Below, piece after piece: positions 52,882 to 62,468 of a stretch of DNA of 64,000 nucleotides; within the stretch, counting starts at the first letter, position 1, and each line of letters starts with the position of its first letter. The stretch spans positions 62,001 to 126,000 of the forward strand of contig NZ_JAGQCD010000006.1 in NCBI RefSeq assembly GCF_024345975.1, in the 5' to 3' direction. Origin of the DNA: Cyanobium sp. Cruz-8D1. GTDB lineage: Bacteria; Cyanobacteriota; Cyanobacteriia; PCC-6307; Cyanobiaceae. The position numbers were made by a program, and so were the translations under genes. The notes under the pieces were generated by a model. That model did no database searches. It saw only the letters and a program-made list of their open reading frames with translations, and was not told where the DNA came from.

Positions 52882-54630
52882 TCAAGCGGTCTGCAACTGA
52901 CGCACGGCTTCCTCCCGATCCCAGAGGCGGCGGTAGGTGCCCTCCTGCTGCAGCAAGTCGGTGTGGTGGCCCTCCTGGACGAGGTGACCCGCTTCGAGCA
53001 CCAGGACGCGGTCGCAGGCCGCCGCGGCCGAGAGCTGGTGGCTGATCATCAGCACCGTGCGCCGCTGCTCCTCGCGCACTGAGCGCAGGATGCCCGCGGC
53101 GGTGGTGTTGTCGACGCTGGCCAGGGCGTCGTCGAGCACCAGCAGGGGGGCCTCCACCAGCAGCGCCCGCCCCAGGGCCGTGCGCTGGCGCTGGCCGCCG
53201 CTCAGGGTGATGCCCCGCTCTCCCACCAGGGTGCGGTAGCCATCGGGGAAGCCCTTGATGTCCCCCTCCAGCCGGGCCTGGCGGGCGGCCTCCTCCACCC
53301 GCTCCATGCCCGCTTCGGGATCGCCGTAGCGCAGGTTGTCGGCCAGGCTGGCGGTGAACAGGTAGCCCTCCTGGGGCACCAGGGCCACCTGCCGGCGCAG
53401 ATCGCTCAGTCGCAGCCTGGTCACGTCGACGCCGTCGAGGAACAGCTGGCCGGAAGGCACCTCCACCATCCGGCCGAGGGCCCGGGCCAGGGTGGTCTTG
53501 CCGCAACCCACCGGTCCCACCACCGCCACCAGCTCACCGGGGTGGATCGCGAAGCTGAGGTTCTCCAGGGCCGGCCGCTCCGCCCCCGGGTAACGGACCG
53601 TGAGCCCCTTGGCCCTGACGGCCCCAAGGGCCGGCCTCCCAGGGGGCAGCGGATCAGAGGGCGACACGATGGCCGGGGGGTGGTTGAGGAGGGCTTCCAC
53701 CCGCTCCAGGCTCACTTGACCGGTCTGGAAGGTGTTGAGGGTGAAGCCCAGCAGGGCGGTCGGGAAGACCAGCCGCTCCACGAACAGGATCAGGGCCACC
53801 AGATCGCCGATGCTGAGCCGCCCGCTTTCCAGCTGGCCGCTGCCCAGCGCCAGCAGCAGCAGCAGGCTGAGGGAGGCGATGCCTTCCAGCAGCGGGAAAA
53901 GGGTGCTGCGGGTGCGGGCCAGGGAAAGCTGGGCATCGAGATAGACCTTGTTGAGGTCGGCGAAGGCCTTTTCCTCGGTGGCCTCCTGCCCGTAGATCTT
54001 GATGGCGCCGATGCCGCTGAGGTCCTCCTGGACCAGGTCGCTGAGGTTGGCCAACACCTCCTGCTGGCGGCGCTGCTGTTTCATCATGCGGCCGCCGAAC
54101 AGACGCACCACCATCAACATGCCGGGGTAGAGCGATACCGCCGCCAGGCTCAGCAGCGGGTCGATCGCCAGCATCGCCGGCAGGGTGAGGGCATAGGCCA
54201 GCACCGTGTTGGTCAGGCTGAGCAGGGCGAAGCCCAGCAGGCGCCGGATGTTCTCGACATCACTGGTGGCCCGGCTGATCACCTCGCCGCTGCCGGTGGT
54301 CTGCACCCAGCCGGGGTCCTGGGTGAGCACGTGGTCGAAGATGCGCTCCTTCAGGCTCGCCTCCACCTGCCGGCCCACCCCGAACACGAGCATCCGCGAA
54401 TAGAGGCGGGTGGCTCCCATCACCGTGGCCATCACGATGATCAGGCCGGCCACGCCCAGCACATCCGCCATCACGAAGCCGGGCTTGAGCGCATTGATCG
54501 TCTGCCGCACCACCAGAGGAATGGCCACCCCCAGCAGGTTCACCACCACCAGGGCACCGGCCCCCACCAGCACCGTGCGCCTGTGCGGTCGGAGATAGCG
54601 CCCGATCAGATCCAGCCGCAGGGCGCTCAT
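52882..54630 (-). CDS. ABC exporter (permease fused to ATPase), degenerate catalytic site
   Basis: 582 residues: six-helix exporter domain (~1-320) and C-terminal ATPase. Walker A GPVGCGKTT (372-380), signature LSGGQRQR (476-483), Walker B LLVLDD. The residue after the Walker B Asp is Asp501 where catalytic Glu is standard, as in one half of heterodimeric multidrug exporters such as YheI/LmrC-type subunits, so a partner with an intact site may exist elsewhere. ATG 54630 is chosen; 54648 is an alternative. The substrate is unknown. Confidence 0.9.
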   Translation of the reverse strand: MSALRLDLIGRYLRPHRRTVLVGAGALVVVNLLGVAIPLVVRQTINALKPGFVMADVLGVAGLIIVMATVMGATRLYSRMLVFGVGRQVEASLKERIFDHVLTQDPGWVQTTGSGEVISRATSDVENIRRLLGFALLSLTNTVLAYALTLPAMLAIDPLLSLAAVSLYPGMLMVVRLFGGRMMKQQRRQQEVLANLSDLVQEDLSGIGAIKIYGQEATEEKAFADLNKVYLDAQLSLARTRSTLFPLLEGIASLSLLLLLALGSGQLESGRLSIGDLVALILFVERLVFPTALLGFTLNTFQTGQVSLERVEALLNHPPAIVSPSDPLPPGRPALGAVRAKGLTVRYPGAERPALENLSFAIHPGELVAVVGPVGCGKTTLARALGRMVEVPSGQLFLDGVDVTRLRLSDLRRQVALVPQEGYLFTASLADNLRYGDPEAGMERVEEAARQARLEGDIKGFPDGYRTLVGERGITLSGGQRQRTALGRALLVEAPLLVLDDALASVDNTTAAGILRSVREEQRRTVLMISHQLSAAAACDRVLVLEAGHLVQEGHHTDLLQQEGTYRRLWDREEAVRQLQTA

Positions 54631-54701
54631 GCAGGAAGGGAGGGGCATCAGAGTCCCCTAACCTAGGCATCGCTCCCCAGGGCCCACGGGCCGCCCGGGC
54701 C

Positions 54702-55010
54702 ATGGACGACCAGAATCATCCCCTCCATGCCAGCGACCGGGAAACGGTCGACCGGCTCCTGGCGATGGAGCGTCCACAAGACGAGCACCTGGTGGATGCG
54801 GCCCGGCTGCAGATGCGTTATCGGGGCTTTCCTGGCGCCACCGACATCCGCGACGACCTGGAGCGGATCCTGAAACTCTGGGGTCTGGACGCCGAGGCGC
54901 TCCACGGCCGCACCCGGGCCATCTGGGCGGCCGGATTCCGGCCCGGCGCTGCTCCGGTGGCCGAAGCGGTGGGTTCCGGGTTTGACACCGCCTCCGACGA
55001 CGCGGGCTGA
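54702..55010 (+). CDS. DUF3288 family protein
   Basis: 102 residues, cytoplasmic, cyanobacterial family of unknown role. NHPLHASDRETVDRLLAMER near the start, ARLQMRYRGFPGATDIRDDL (~35-54), and LKLWGLDAEALHGRTRAIW are typical. A strong terminator follows. Confidence 0.8.
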   Translation: MDDQNHPLHASDRETVDRLLAMERPQDEHLVDAARLQMRYRGFPGATDIRDDLERILKLWGLDAEALHGRTRAIWAAGFRPGAAPVAEAVGSGFDTASDDAG

Positions 55011-55087
55011 CGCTGGGAGTGCCGTTTTTCAGTCTGTTGGTCAGAACGGCTCCGCACAGGCGATAGTGGGAACGTCCCCATCACCCG

Positions 55088-55118
55088 GCCCGCGTGCTTT
55101 GCACACGGGCTTTTTTTT
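55088..55118 (+). terminator. Rho-independent terminator after the DUF3288 gene
   Basis: GCCCGCGTGC pairs with GCACACGGGC (one mismatch) around TTT, followed by eight T. It isolates the DUF3288 gene from trpD. Confidence 0.88.
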
Positions 55119-55200
55119 GGGCAGAGGGCGGCCTGACCAGGCCTGGGCCAGCAGGTGGCCGGGGTCCCTTAAGTTGCCGCTGACGGTTCAGCGTTCGGTG

Positions 55201-56241
55201 ATGCCTGCTTTCCCCGCCTGGCCCCAGCTGCTGGAACAGCTGCTGTGTGGCCAGGACCTTCAGGCCGACCAGGCCGAGTCCTTGATGCGGGGCTGGCTGG
55301 CCGGCGCCATTGATCCGGTGCTGACGGGTGCTCTGCTGGCGGCCCTGCGGGCCAAGGGCACCAGCGGCGAGGAACTGGCCGCGATGGCTGCCGTCCTGAG
55401 GGAGGCCTGTCCCCTGCCGGGGGAGCGGCCCCAGCTGGAGCTGATCGACACCTGCGGCACCGGTGGCGCCGGTGCCGACAGCTTCAACATCTCCACGGCC
55501 GTGGCCTTCACGGCGGCCGCCTGCGGGGCCCATGTGGCCAAGCACGGCAACCGCAGTGCCAGTGGCCGCGTCGGATCGGCCGACGTGCTCGAGGCCCTGG
55601 GACTGCACCTGGGGGCCCCCCTGGCGACGGTGGTGGAGGCTCTGCCGCGCACCGGCGTGACCTTCCTGTTCGCCCCGGGCTGGCACCCCGCCCTGGTGGG
55701 GATGGCCCCCCTGCGCCGCAGCCTCGGCGTGCGCACCGTCTTCAACCTGCTCGGACCGCTCGTCAATCCCCTCACTCCCGAGGCCCAGGTGCTGGGGGTG
55801 GCCCGTCCCGACCTGCTCGATCCGATGGCCGATGCCCTGCGTCGCCTCGGTCAGCGGCGCGCGATCGTGGTTCATGGCCATGGCGGCCTGGATGAGGCCA
55901 CCCTGTCCGGTCCCAGTGAGCTGCGTCTTCTGGAGGACGGCGTGGTGCGCAGCGACTGGCTCGATCCCGCTGAGCTGGGGCTGGCGCCCGCCGATCTGGA
56001 GGCCCTCAGGGGCGGGGATGTGGCCGCCAACCAATTGATTCTGGAGTCGGTCCTGCAGGGACGGGGCACCCGGGCCCAGGCCGATGTGGTGGCCCTCAAC
56101 GCCGCCCTGGTGCTCAAGGCGGCGGGGCTGGAGCCCTCGATCGCCACGGCCCTGGCCCGGGCCCACCAGGCCCTGGCCGATGGCAGCGCCTGGGCCAGGC
56201 TGGAAGCGCTGCGGGCCGCCCTGTCGGGGTCTGAAGGATGA
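55201..56241 (+). CDS. trpD: Anthranilate phosphoribosyltransferase
   Basis: Second step of tryptophan synthesis. 346 residues; PRPP-site [17 protein letters not shown], and [20 protein letters not shown], plus the late [18 protein letters not shown] 55201 (GTG 55198 is adjacent). Ends by overlapping carA (ATGA), an uncommon pairing of tryptophan and pyrimidine/arginine genes. Confidence 0.95.
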   Translation: MPAFPAWPQLLEQLLCGQDLQADQAESLMRGWLAGAIDPVLTGALLAALRAKGTSGEELAAMAAVLREACPLPGERPQLELIDTCGTGGAGADSFNISTAVAFTAAACGAHVAKHGNRSASGRVGSADVLEALGLHLGAPLATVVEALPRTGVTFLFAPGWHPALVGMAPLRRSLGVRTVFNLLGPLVNPLTPEAQVLGVARPDLLDPMADALRRLGQRRAIVVHGHGGLDEATLSGPSELRLLEDGVVRSDWLDPAELGLAPADLEALRGGDVAANQLILESVLQGRGTRAQADVVALNAALVLKAAGLEPSIATALARAHQALADGSAWARLEALRAALSGSEG

Positions 56242-57464
56242 TCGGGTTCCCTGCCGACGCCACCCTGACCACCCCACAGGAGGCCCCCGCTGCGCCCAGC
56301 AGCACCACTGACGCGGCTGCGCCCAGCAGCACCACAGACGACGCTGCGGCTGTGCTCGTGCTGGCTGATGGCACCGTGCTGCGGGGCCTGGCCTGCGGGG
56401 CCCGTGGCAGCGTCTGCGGCGAGGTGGTCTTCAACACGGGCATGACCGGCTACCAGGAGGTGCTCACCGATCCGAGCTATGCCGGCCAGCTGATCACCTT
56501 CACCTACCCGGAGCTCGGCAACACCGGCGTCAACGGCGAAGATCTGGAGGCGGACCATGCCCATGCCCGCGGCTGCATCGTCCGCCAGCTCTGCCCCCGG
56601 CCCAGCAACTGGCGTTGCGAGGAGACCCTCGACCACTGGCTGAGTCGTCAGGGGGTGGTGGGCCTCCGGGGTGTCGACACCCGTGCCCTCGTGCGCCACC
56701 TGCGCGAGGGGGGCGCCATTAATGGTGCCATCGCCAACGACGGCACCGACCCGGCCACCCTGCTGCAGCAGGTGCTGGCCACCCCGGCCATGGATGGCCT
56801 CAACCTGGCGGCCAGGGTCAGCACCAAGGAGCCCTACACCTGGAGCCGCACCTGCGCGGCCCGCTTCGACACCAGGCTCCAGCCGCGTCCCGACCGTCCT
56901 TATCGGGTGGTAGCGATCGATTTCGGCATCAAGCGGGCCATCCTTGAGCGCCTGGTGGCCCATGGCTGTGAGGTCACCGTGCTGCCGGCCGACTCGAGCC
57001 TGGACCAGGTGCTGGCGCTGCAGCCGGAGGGGGTGTTCCTCTCCAACGGCCCCGGTGATCCGGCGGCGGTACGCGAGGGGATCGCCCTCGCCCGCGACCT
57101 GCTGCAGCAAGCGCAGCTGCCGGTCTTCGGCATCTGCCTCGGCCACCAGATCCTCGGACTGGCCCTGGGTGGCCGCAGCTTCAAGCTCGGCTACGGCCAC
57201 CGGGGCCTCAACCACCCCTGCGGCTCACCCGGCTCGGTGGAGATCACGAGCCAGAACCACGGATTCGCCCTTGAGGCGGCCTCCCTGCCGGCCGAGCGGG
57301 TGCGGATCACCCACCACAACCTCAACGACCACACGGTGGCCGCCCTGGCCCTGCGCAGCCAGCCGGTGTTCGGCATCCAGTACCACCCGGAGGCCAGCCC
57401 CGGACCCCACGATGCCGACCACCACTTCGCCCGGTTCACGGCGCTGATGGCGGAACGCCGTTGA
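56238..57464 (+). CDS. carA: Carbamoyl-phosphate synthase small (glutaminase) subunit
   Basis: Hydrolyses glutamine for carbamoyl phosphate (arginine, pyrimidines). 408 residues; the class I amidotransferase nucleophile is Cys300 in [16 protein letters not shown], with the His/Glu pair in [15 protein letters not shown]. The first ~38 residues are not family sequence: they include a 27-base tandem duplication encoding two AAPSSTTDA-type units. The folded part begins near [12 protein letters not shown]. Confidence 0.96.
   Translation: MIGFPADATLTTPQEAPAAPSSTTDAAAPSSTTDDAAAVLVLADGTVLRGLACGARGSVCGEVVFNTGMTGYQEVLTDPSYAGQLITFTYPELGNTGVNGEDLEADHAHARGCIVRQLCPRPSNWRCEETLDHWLSRQGVVGLRGVDTRALVRHLREGGAINGAIANDGTDPATLLQQVLATPAMDGLNLAARVSTKEPYTWSRTCAARFDTRLQPRPDRPYRVVAIDFGIKRAILERLVAHGCEVTVLPADSSLDQVLALQPEGVFLSNGPGDPAAVREGIALARDLLQQAQLPVFGICLGHQILGLALGGRSFKLGYGHRGLNHPCGSPGSVEITSQNHGFALEAASLPAERVRITHHNLNDHTVAALALRSQPVFGIQYHPEASPGPHDADHHFARFTALMAERR
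56289..56342 (+). repeat. 27-base tandem duplication in the carA leader
   Basis: Two adjacent 27-base units starting GCTGCGCCCAGCAGCACCAC, at 56289 and 56316, match at 24 of 27 positions and keep the reading frame. They add nine residues to the disordered N-terminus of CarA. Confidence 0.9.
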
Positions 57465-57533
57465 ATCGGCATGTTTCGTTGCGGTTCCCTGATTCGGGAT
57501 AGGGGTCTCTACAGTTCCACGCGTTCAACACCT

Positions 57534-57917
57534 TTGAGGACTGGGGCCATCACCGACCTGCAGCGACTGACCGTCTCCCTGAGAGGGGGCAGCGAACGGC
57601 GGGAAGAGTGCCTGCTGTTCAGTTTCACGGGCCAACTGGACGCCTATTCCGACAAGCAGTTCACCGAGTTCATCAGCGACCGGCACAAGGGGGACAACCT
57701 CCCGGTCGTCATTGACCTCAGCCGCATCGACTTCCTCGACTCCTCCGGACTCGGCGCCCTGGTCCAGCTGGCCAAGCTGTTCAACGAGAGCTCCCGTCAG
57801 TTCCTCGTGGTCGGCAACGCCCGCGTCGTCCAGACTGTCAAGTTGGTGCGCCTGGAGGCTTTTCTGCACCTGCAACCCGATCTGGAGTCCGCCCTTGGCA
57901 GCCTCGCCCCCGCCTGA
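57534..57917 (+). CDS. STAS-domain anti-sigma factor antagonist-like protein
   Basis: 127 residues from TTG 57534 (ATG 57471 would add 21 residues). A single STAS domain: LLFSFTGQLDAYSDKQFTEF, then VVIDLSRIDFLDSSGLGALV, with candidate phosphoacceptor Ser70/Ser71, and FLVVGNARVVQTVKLVRLEA. Such proteins switch partners by phosphorylation; no kinase is adjacent. The 3' end overlaps the mini-RNase III start by 23 bases. Confidence 0.82.
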   Translation: MRTGAITDLQRLTVSLRGGSERREECLLFSFTGQLDAYSDKQFTEFISDRHKGDNLPVVIDLSRIDFLDSSGLGALVQLAKLFNESSRQFLVVGNARVVQTVKLVRLEAFLHLQPDLESALGSLAPA

Positions 57918-58341
57918 GGGGCCCGGCCACTGGTTGGCTTCCGTCTCCACCCAGGCACCAGCCACGCCCCTGGCCACCGCCCAGCTGGCCTGGTTGGGGG
58001 ATGCGGTCTGGGAACTGCACCAGCGCCTGCGCCACTGCCGGCAGCCGGCGCGGGCGGCCGACCTGCACCTGGCCGTGGTGGCGGAGGTGCAGGCGGAAGC
58101 CCAGGCGGAAGCCCTGCGGCGTCTGGATCCCCTGCTGAGTGAGGCGGAGCGCCGCCTCGTGCTGCGCGGCCGCAACCAGGCGGGACGGGGTCCCCGCCGC
58201 GGCACCCCCCGGGCTTACGGGCAGGCCACGGGATTTGAGACGATGCTGGGATGGCTTTTTCTGCAGGACCCCAGACGGCTGGCTGAGCTGCTGGACCATC
58301 TCGAGAAGACCGAACCCTGTCCCCCCTCCGCCAGCCCATGA
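57895..58341 (+). CDS. mrnC: Mini-ribonuclease III
   Basis: RNase III-like catalytic domain without a dsRNA-binding domain; processes 23S rRNA in known members. 148 residues; LAWLGDAVWELHQRLRH (31-47) with Asp36, QAEALRRLDPLLSEAERRL, and the late YGQATGFETMLGWLFL. TTG 57895 start. Overlaps the following rRNA methyltransferase gene by four bases, so both 23S-rRNA-maturation genes are coupled. Confidence 0.9.
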   Translation: MAASPPPEGPGHWLASVSTQAPATPLATAQLAWLGDAVWELHQRLRHCRQPARAADLHLAVVAEVQAEAQAEALRRLDPLLSEAERRLVLRGRNQAGRGPRRGTPRAYGQATGFETMLGWLFLQDPRRLAELLDHLEKTEPCPPSASP

Positions 58342-60134
58342 GTCCCTCCCCTGACCGCCGCGGTGATCGCCGCCCCGACCGGCGTCCTGATCGTCGCCCT
58401 GATTCCGGTGCCGACCGGACCCCCCGCCGCCTCGGCTCCGGCGCCGGTGGCCGCCCCATCAGCCGCGGTTCCGGCACCGCCCGCCCCCGTCGCCCCGGCG
58501 AGGCCTATGGCCGTGACAAGCCCCCCTTTGAGCGGGAACGGGGCGGCGAGCGAGGTGGCGAGCGCGCTGGCGAGCGGCCGGGTGGCCCCGACCGTGCGGC
58601 CGGCAACCCCTACGGCCGGCGCCCCTACGAAGGCCGCCCCGGTGCCGATCGCCCCGACAACTCCGGCGGCGGCGCCGGTCGTCCGACCCGCGAACGGCGC
58701 GGAGGTGATCGCATCATTCCCGCCCGCCCCTCCTTCGGCCGCCCCGTCCCAGGCCGCGGTGGGGCCGGACGACCGAGCTCCGGCCGTCCCATCCCGTCGC
58801 GGTCGGCTCCGGCCCGCCGCGGACCAGCGCTGTTCCGGGACGCCGACCAGGCCCCACGAACCTTCCAGGGACGCCGTGGTCCGGATCGGCCGGAGTCCGA
58901 CGGCTCCGATGTCGATTTCCGTGGCGCCGCCGACGCGTTTGCCGCCGCCGCCCCCAGTGACCTGATCTGGGGCCGCCACACGACCCAGGCCAGCCTGGAG
59001 AGCGGCCGGCCGATCCACCGGGTGTGGTGCACGCCCGAGATGCGTTTCAACCCGCGTTTCCTGCAGCTGCTGCGGGAGGCGAAGTCCTCCGGCGTGCTGG
59101 TGGAGGAGGTGACCTGGGCGCGCCTGGGCCAGCTCACCGGTGGCGCGGTGCACCAGGGCATCGTGCTGCAGCCCGCCGCTGCCGAGACCCTCGACCTGAC
59201 CAGCCTGATCGAAGGCTGCCGCTTGATCGGTGAGGCCCCCCTGCTGATCGCTGTCGATGGCCTCACCGATCCCCAGAACCTCGGGGCCATCGTCCGCAGC
59301 GCCGAGGCCCTCGGTGCCCACGGCATGGTGCTGCCCCAACGCCGCAACGCCGGCCTTACCGGCTCGGTGGCCAAGGTGGCCGCCGGGGCCCTGGAGCATC
59401 TGCCAGTGGCCCGGGTGGTCAACCTCAATCGCTCCCTGGACACCCTCAAACAGGAGGGTTACCGGGTGGTGGGTCTGGCGGAGGAGGGCACAGTCAGCCT
59501 GGAGGAGGTGGACCTGAAGGGCCCCCTGGTGGTGGTCACCGGTTCGGAAGGGGATGGCCTGTCGCTGCTGACACGCCGTTCCTGCGACCAGCTGGTGCGT
59601 ATCCCCCTGCGGGGCGCCACCCCGAGCCTGAACGCCTCGGTGGCCACGGCGCTGCTGCTCTATGAAGTGGCCCGTCGCGGCTGGATGCGGGGCCTGACGG
59701 GCACCGCGCCCGCCCCCAGGATTGTGCGCCCCTCGATGCCGGCGCCGCCCGATCCCGAGCTGCCGAGCGAGCCTGAGCGGCCAATCCAGGATGGGCCCGA
59801 AGCCACCACCCTGGAGGTCGCGACTCCAGAGCCATCCAGCGACGATCTGCCGTTTGAGTCCGAGGACCTCCAGCCCGTGGAGTTTGAAGCCACCGCCATC
59901 GAAGCCACCGCGATCGAAGCCCCTACCGAGCCGCCCGTCTGGCAGCACCAGGAATCACCTGGAGACAGTGAGCCGGAACCGACCGTGGACAGCGCAATGG
60001 AGGCGATGGCCGAGCCGACCGCCAGCGGGACGCTCGCTGGGCCCCCTCTGGAATCTCCCCAGGAGGACTCCCTGGAGACGCTTCCCTACCTGCCCGTGAA
60101 CGCCCCAGGCTTCGAGGGTGACATCCGCCTCTGA
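58338..60134 (+). CDS. rlmB: RlmB/TrmH-type rRNA methyltransferase with long disordered ends
   Basis: SPOUT methyltransferase (2'-O-methylation of rRNA), 598 residues, over twice the usual ~250. The enzyme occupies ~205-455: substrate-binding domain, then knot motifs NLGAIVRSAE (314-323), VTGSEGDGLS and SLNASVA (430-436). The N-terminal ~200 residues are Arg/Gly/Asp/Pro-rich with repeats DRRPDRRPDRRPD and GGERGGERAGER; the C-terminal ~140 are acidic and Pro-rich. The ends have opposite charge. Cyanobacterial members often have an N-terminal extension; this one is long. Confidence 0.9.
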   Translation: MSPSPDRRGDRRPDRRPDRRPDSGADRTPRRLGSGAGGRPISRGSGTARPRRPGEAYGRDKPPFERERGGERGGERAGERPGGPDRAAGNPYGRRPYEGRPGADRPDNSGGGAGRPTRERRGGDRIIPARPSFGRPVPGRGGAGRPSSGRPIPSRSAPARRGPALFRDADQAPRTFQGRRGPDRPESDGSDVDFRGAADAFAAAAPSDLIWGRHTTQASLESGRPIHRVWCTPEMRFNPRFLQLLREAKSSGVLVEEVTWARLGQLTGGAVHQGIVLQPAAAETLDLTSLIEGCRLIGEAPLLIAVDGLTDPQNLGAIVRSAEALGAHGMVLPQRRNAGLTGSVAKVAAGALEHLPVARVVNLNRSLDTLKQEGYRVVGLAEEGTVSLEEVDLKGPLVVVTGSEGDGLSLLTRRSCDQLVRIPLRGATPSLNASVATALLLYEVARRGWMRGLTGTAPAPRIVRPSMPAPPDPELPSEPERPIQDGPEATTLEVATPEPSSDDLPFESEDLQPVEFEATAIEATAIEAPTEPPVWQHQESPGDSEPEPTVDSAMEAMAEPTASGTLAGPPLESPQEDSLETLPYLPVNAPGFEGDIRL

Positions 60135-60194
60135 TTCCGCCGGGGGGCTGGCCCCAGCCGCCCCCCAGAATGGCTACAACGCCACCCCTCCTCC

Positions 60195-60446
60195 ATGAAT
60201 CCACTGCTCTGGCCCACGCGCGGCATCGCCAATGGGTTGGGCCTGGCCTGGTGGGCGCGGGTGGAAACCCGCTCCCCCGACGCGGTGTACTGGTTCGGCC
60301 CGTTTGTGCGCCGGCAGACGCTGGAGCGGGCTCTGCCCGCCTTCCTCGACGATCTGCGGGCGGAGTCACCGGCCTCCCTGGAGCACCAGTGCCTGCGCAC
60401 CGGCCGCAGCGAACCCTTCACCGAATCCGCAGATCTGGCCGACTGA
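60195..60446 (+). CDS. DUF1816 family protein
   Basis: 83 residues. LGLAWWARVETRSPDAVYWFGPF is the family hallmark; known DUF1816 proteins relate to phycobilisome linker-like CpcD domains. No Cys or signal. Precedes gatA by 44 bases. Confidence 0.8.
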   Translation: MNPLLWPTRGIANGLGLAWWARVETRSPDAVYWFGPFVRRQTLERALPAFLDDLRAESPASLEHQCLRTGRSEPFTESADLAD

Positions 60447-60490
60447 TTCTGGCCGACTGATAGCGTCCATCGCAGCTGGCTAGCGGTTGG

Positions 60491-61963
60491 ATGGGCATCG
60501 CCGAATGGCGGGAGCAGCTTCGGTTGGGCGAGGTGTCGGCCCGGGAGCTCACGGATCGCCACCTGGCGCGCATCGCGGCGGTGGACCCCACCGTGCATGC
60601 CTTCCTGGAGGTGACCAGCGAGCGGGCCAGGGCTGATGCCGACCGCATCGATGCGGCCCGGGCGGCGGGCGAGCCCCTGCCCCCCCTGGCCGGCATCCCC
60701 CTGGCCATCAAGGACAACCTCTGCACCAAGGGGATCCGCACGACCTGCTCCAGCCGCATGCTGGAGAACTTCGTTCCCCCCTACGAGTCCACGGTGACCA
60801 AGCGGCTCTGGCAGGCCGGTGCTGTCCTGCTGGGCAAGACCAATCTCGATGAGTTCGCCATGGGCAGCTCCACCGAGACCTCGGCCTTCGGCGCCAGCCG
60901 CAACCCCTGGAACCCGGATCGGGTGCCCGGGGGCAGTTCCGGTGGCAGCGCGGCGGCCGTGGCCGCCGGTGAGTGCATCGGCGCCCTGGGCTCCGACACC
61001 GGCGGCTCGATCCGCCAGCCCGCCAGCTTCTGCGGTGTGGTGGGTCTCAAGCCCACCTACGGCCGGGTGAGCCGCTGGGGACTGGTGGCCTTCGCTTCCT
61101 CCCTCGATCAGGTGGGTCCGTTCAGCAGCAGCGTCGCCGATGCCGCCGAGCTGTTGCAGGTGATCGCCGGGGAGGATCCCCGTGATGCCACCTGCCTGAA
61201 GGCGCCGGTGCCCGATTACGCCGCCCAGCTGGAGACGCCCATCGCCGGGCTGCGGGTGGGGCTGATCCGCGAGTGCTTCGACCAGGAGGGTCTGGATCCC
61301 GCGGTGAAGGCCTCGGTGCTGGCGGCCGCCGCCCAGCTGGAGGCCCTGGGCTGTGAGCTGGTGGATGTGAGCTGCCCCCGCTTCAACGACGGCATCGCCA
61401 CCTACTACGTGATTGCCCCCTCGGAGGCCTCCGCCAACCTGGCCCGTTATGACGGCGTCAAGTATGGCTTCCGGGCACCGGCCACCGAAGTCGGCAGCGA
61501 TGGCCTGGCGGCGATGACCGCCCGCAGCCGGGCCAGCGGCTTCGGCGAGGAGGTGCAGCGGCGCATCCTGATCGGCACCTATGCCCTTTCCGCCGGCTAT
61601 GTGGACGCCTACTACCGCAAGGCCCAGCAGGTGCGCACCTTGATCCGCCGCGATTTCGACCGCGCCTTCGAGACCGTCGACGTGCTGCTGACCCCCACCT
61701 CGCCCACCACCGCCTTCCCCAGCGGCGCCCACGCCGGCGACCCCCTGGCCATGTACCTGGCCGACCTGCTCACCATCCCTGCCAACCTGGCCGGACTGCC
61801 CGCCATCAGCGTGCCCTGCGGCTTCGACGCCCAGGGCCTGCCGATCGGCCTGCAGCTGATCACCGGCGTTCTTGAGGAGGCGAAGCTGCTGCAGGTCGCC
61901 CACCAGTACGAACAGGCGGCGCTTGTGATGCAATCTCGGCCTGCGGCGGAGCTGGTGGCCTGA
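60491..61963 (+). CDS. gatA: Aspartyl/glutamyl-tRNA amidotransferase subunit A
   Basis: Glutaminase subunit that makes Gln-tRNA from Glu-tRNA with GatB and GatC. 490 residues; triad Lys74 in [11 protein letters not shown], Ser149 in [11 protein letters not shown], Ser173 in [13 protein letters not shown]. gatB/gatC are not in the window, usual for cyanobacteria. Start ATG 60491. Confidence 0.97.
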   Translation: MGIAEWREQLRLGEVSARELTDRHLARIAAVDPTVHAFLEVTSERARADADRIDAARAAGEPLPPLAGIPLAIKDNLCTKGIRTTCSSRMLENFVPPYESTVTKRLWQAGAVLLGKTNLDEFAMGSSTETSAFGASRNPWNPDRVPGGSSGGSAAAVAAGECIGALGSDTGGSIRQPASFCGVVGLKPTYGRVSRWGLVAFASSLDQVGPFSSSVADAAELLQVIAGEDPRDATCLKAPVPDYAAQLETPIAGLRVGLIRECFDQEGLDPAVKASVLAAAAQLEALGCELVDVSCPRFNDGIATYYVIAPSEASANLARYDGVKYGFRAPATEVGSDGLAAMTARSRASGFGEEVQRRILIGTYALSAGYVDAYYRKAQQVRTLIRRDFDRAFETVDVLLTPTSPTTAFPSGAHAGDPLAMYLADLLTIPANLAGLPAISVPCGFDAQGLPIGLQLITGVLEEAKLLQVAHQYEQAALVMQSRPAAELVA

Positions 61964-62036
61964 GCAGGGCTCACCCCTCAGCCGGAGGGGCCTGGAGGCT
62001 TGTGCCTAGGGTTGTGCTGATCGGGCATCGCCGACC

Positions 62037-62468
62037 ATGCATGCGAACGAAGCGGCGATTCGAAACGTGCTCGATCAGTGGGCCGAGGCCACACGGGACG
62101 GCCGGCAGGACGACGTTCTCGCCCACCATCAGGACGATCTGGTGATCTTCGATGTCCTCTCGCCGCTGCGGTACACCTCGGCGGCGCAGTACCGGGACAG
62201 CTGGGAGTCCTGGCAGCCGGACGTCCGGGGCGCGGTGCAGTTCGCCTTGCAGGATCTCGCTGTTGAGGCCGGAGCGGATGTGGCCTATGCCTTCGGCCTG
62301 CTCCAGTGCGGGGGCACACTCCCCGACGGACAGACATTCAGCGATACCGTGCGCATCACCTTCTGCCTGTGCAAGCGGAGTGGCCAATGGAAGGTCGCCC
62401 ACCAGCACGTCTCCAGACCCGTCGAACGGAATGGATGCAGCGTTCCATCGCCAAGGAGCCACGGATGA
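62037..62468 (+). CDS. SnoaL-like/NTF2-fold protein
   Basis: 143 residues. NTF2-like pattern: AAIRNVLDQWAEATRDGRQD, then DLVIFDVLSPLRYTSAAQYR, and the late RITFCLCKRSGQWKVAHQHV. Fold members are enzymes or binders of small molecules; no specific role visible. The stop overlaps the start of the following secreted-protein gene (ATGA). Confidence 0.8.
   Translation: MHANEAAIRNVLDQWAEATRDGRQDDVLAHHQDDLVIFDVLSPLRYTSAAQYRDSWESWQPDVRGAVQFALQDLAVEAGADVAYAFGLLQCGGTLPDGQTFSDTVRITFCLCKRSGQWKVAHQHVSRPVERNGCSVPSPRSHG

Noticed and set aside
56289-56342. The carA repeat as a CRISPR or larger repeat array
   Set aside because: There are only two adjacent in-frame units with no spacers; I saw no CRISPR array anywhere in the window.
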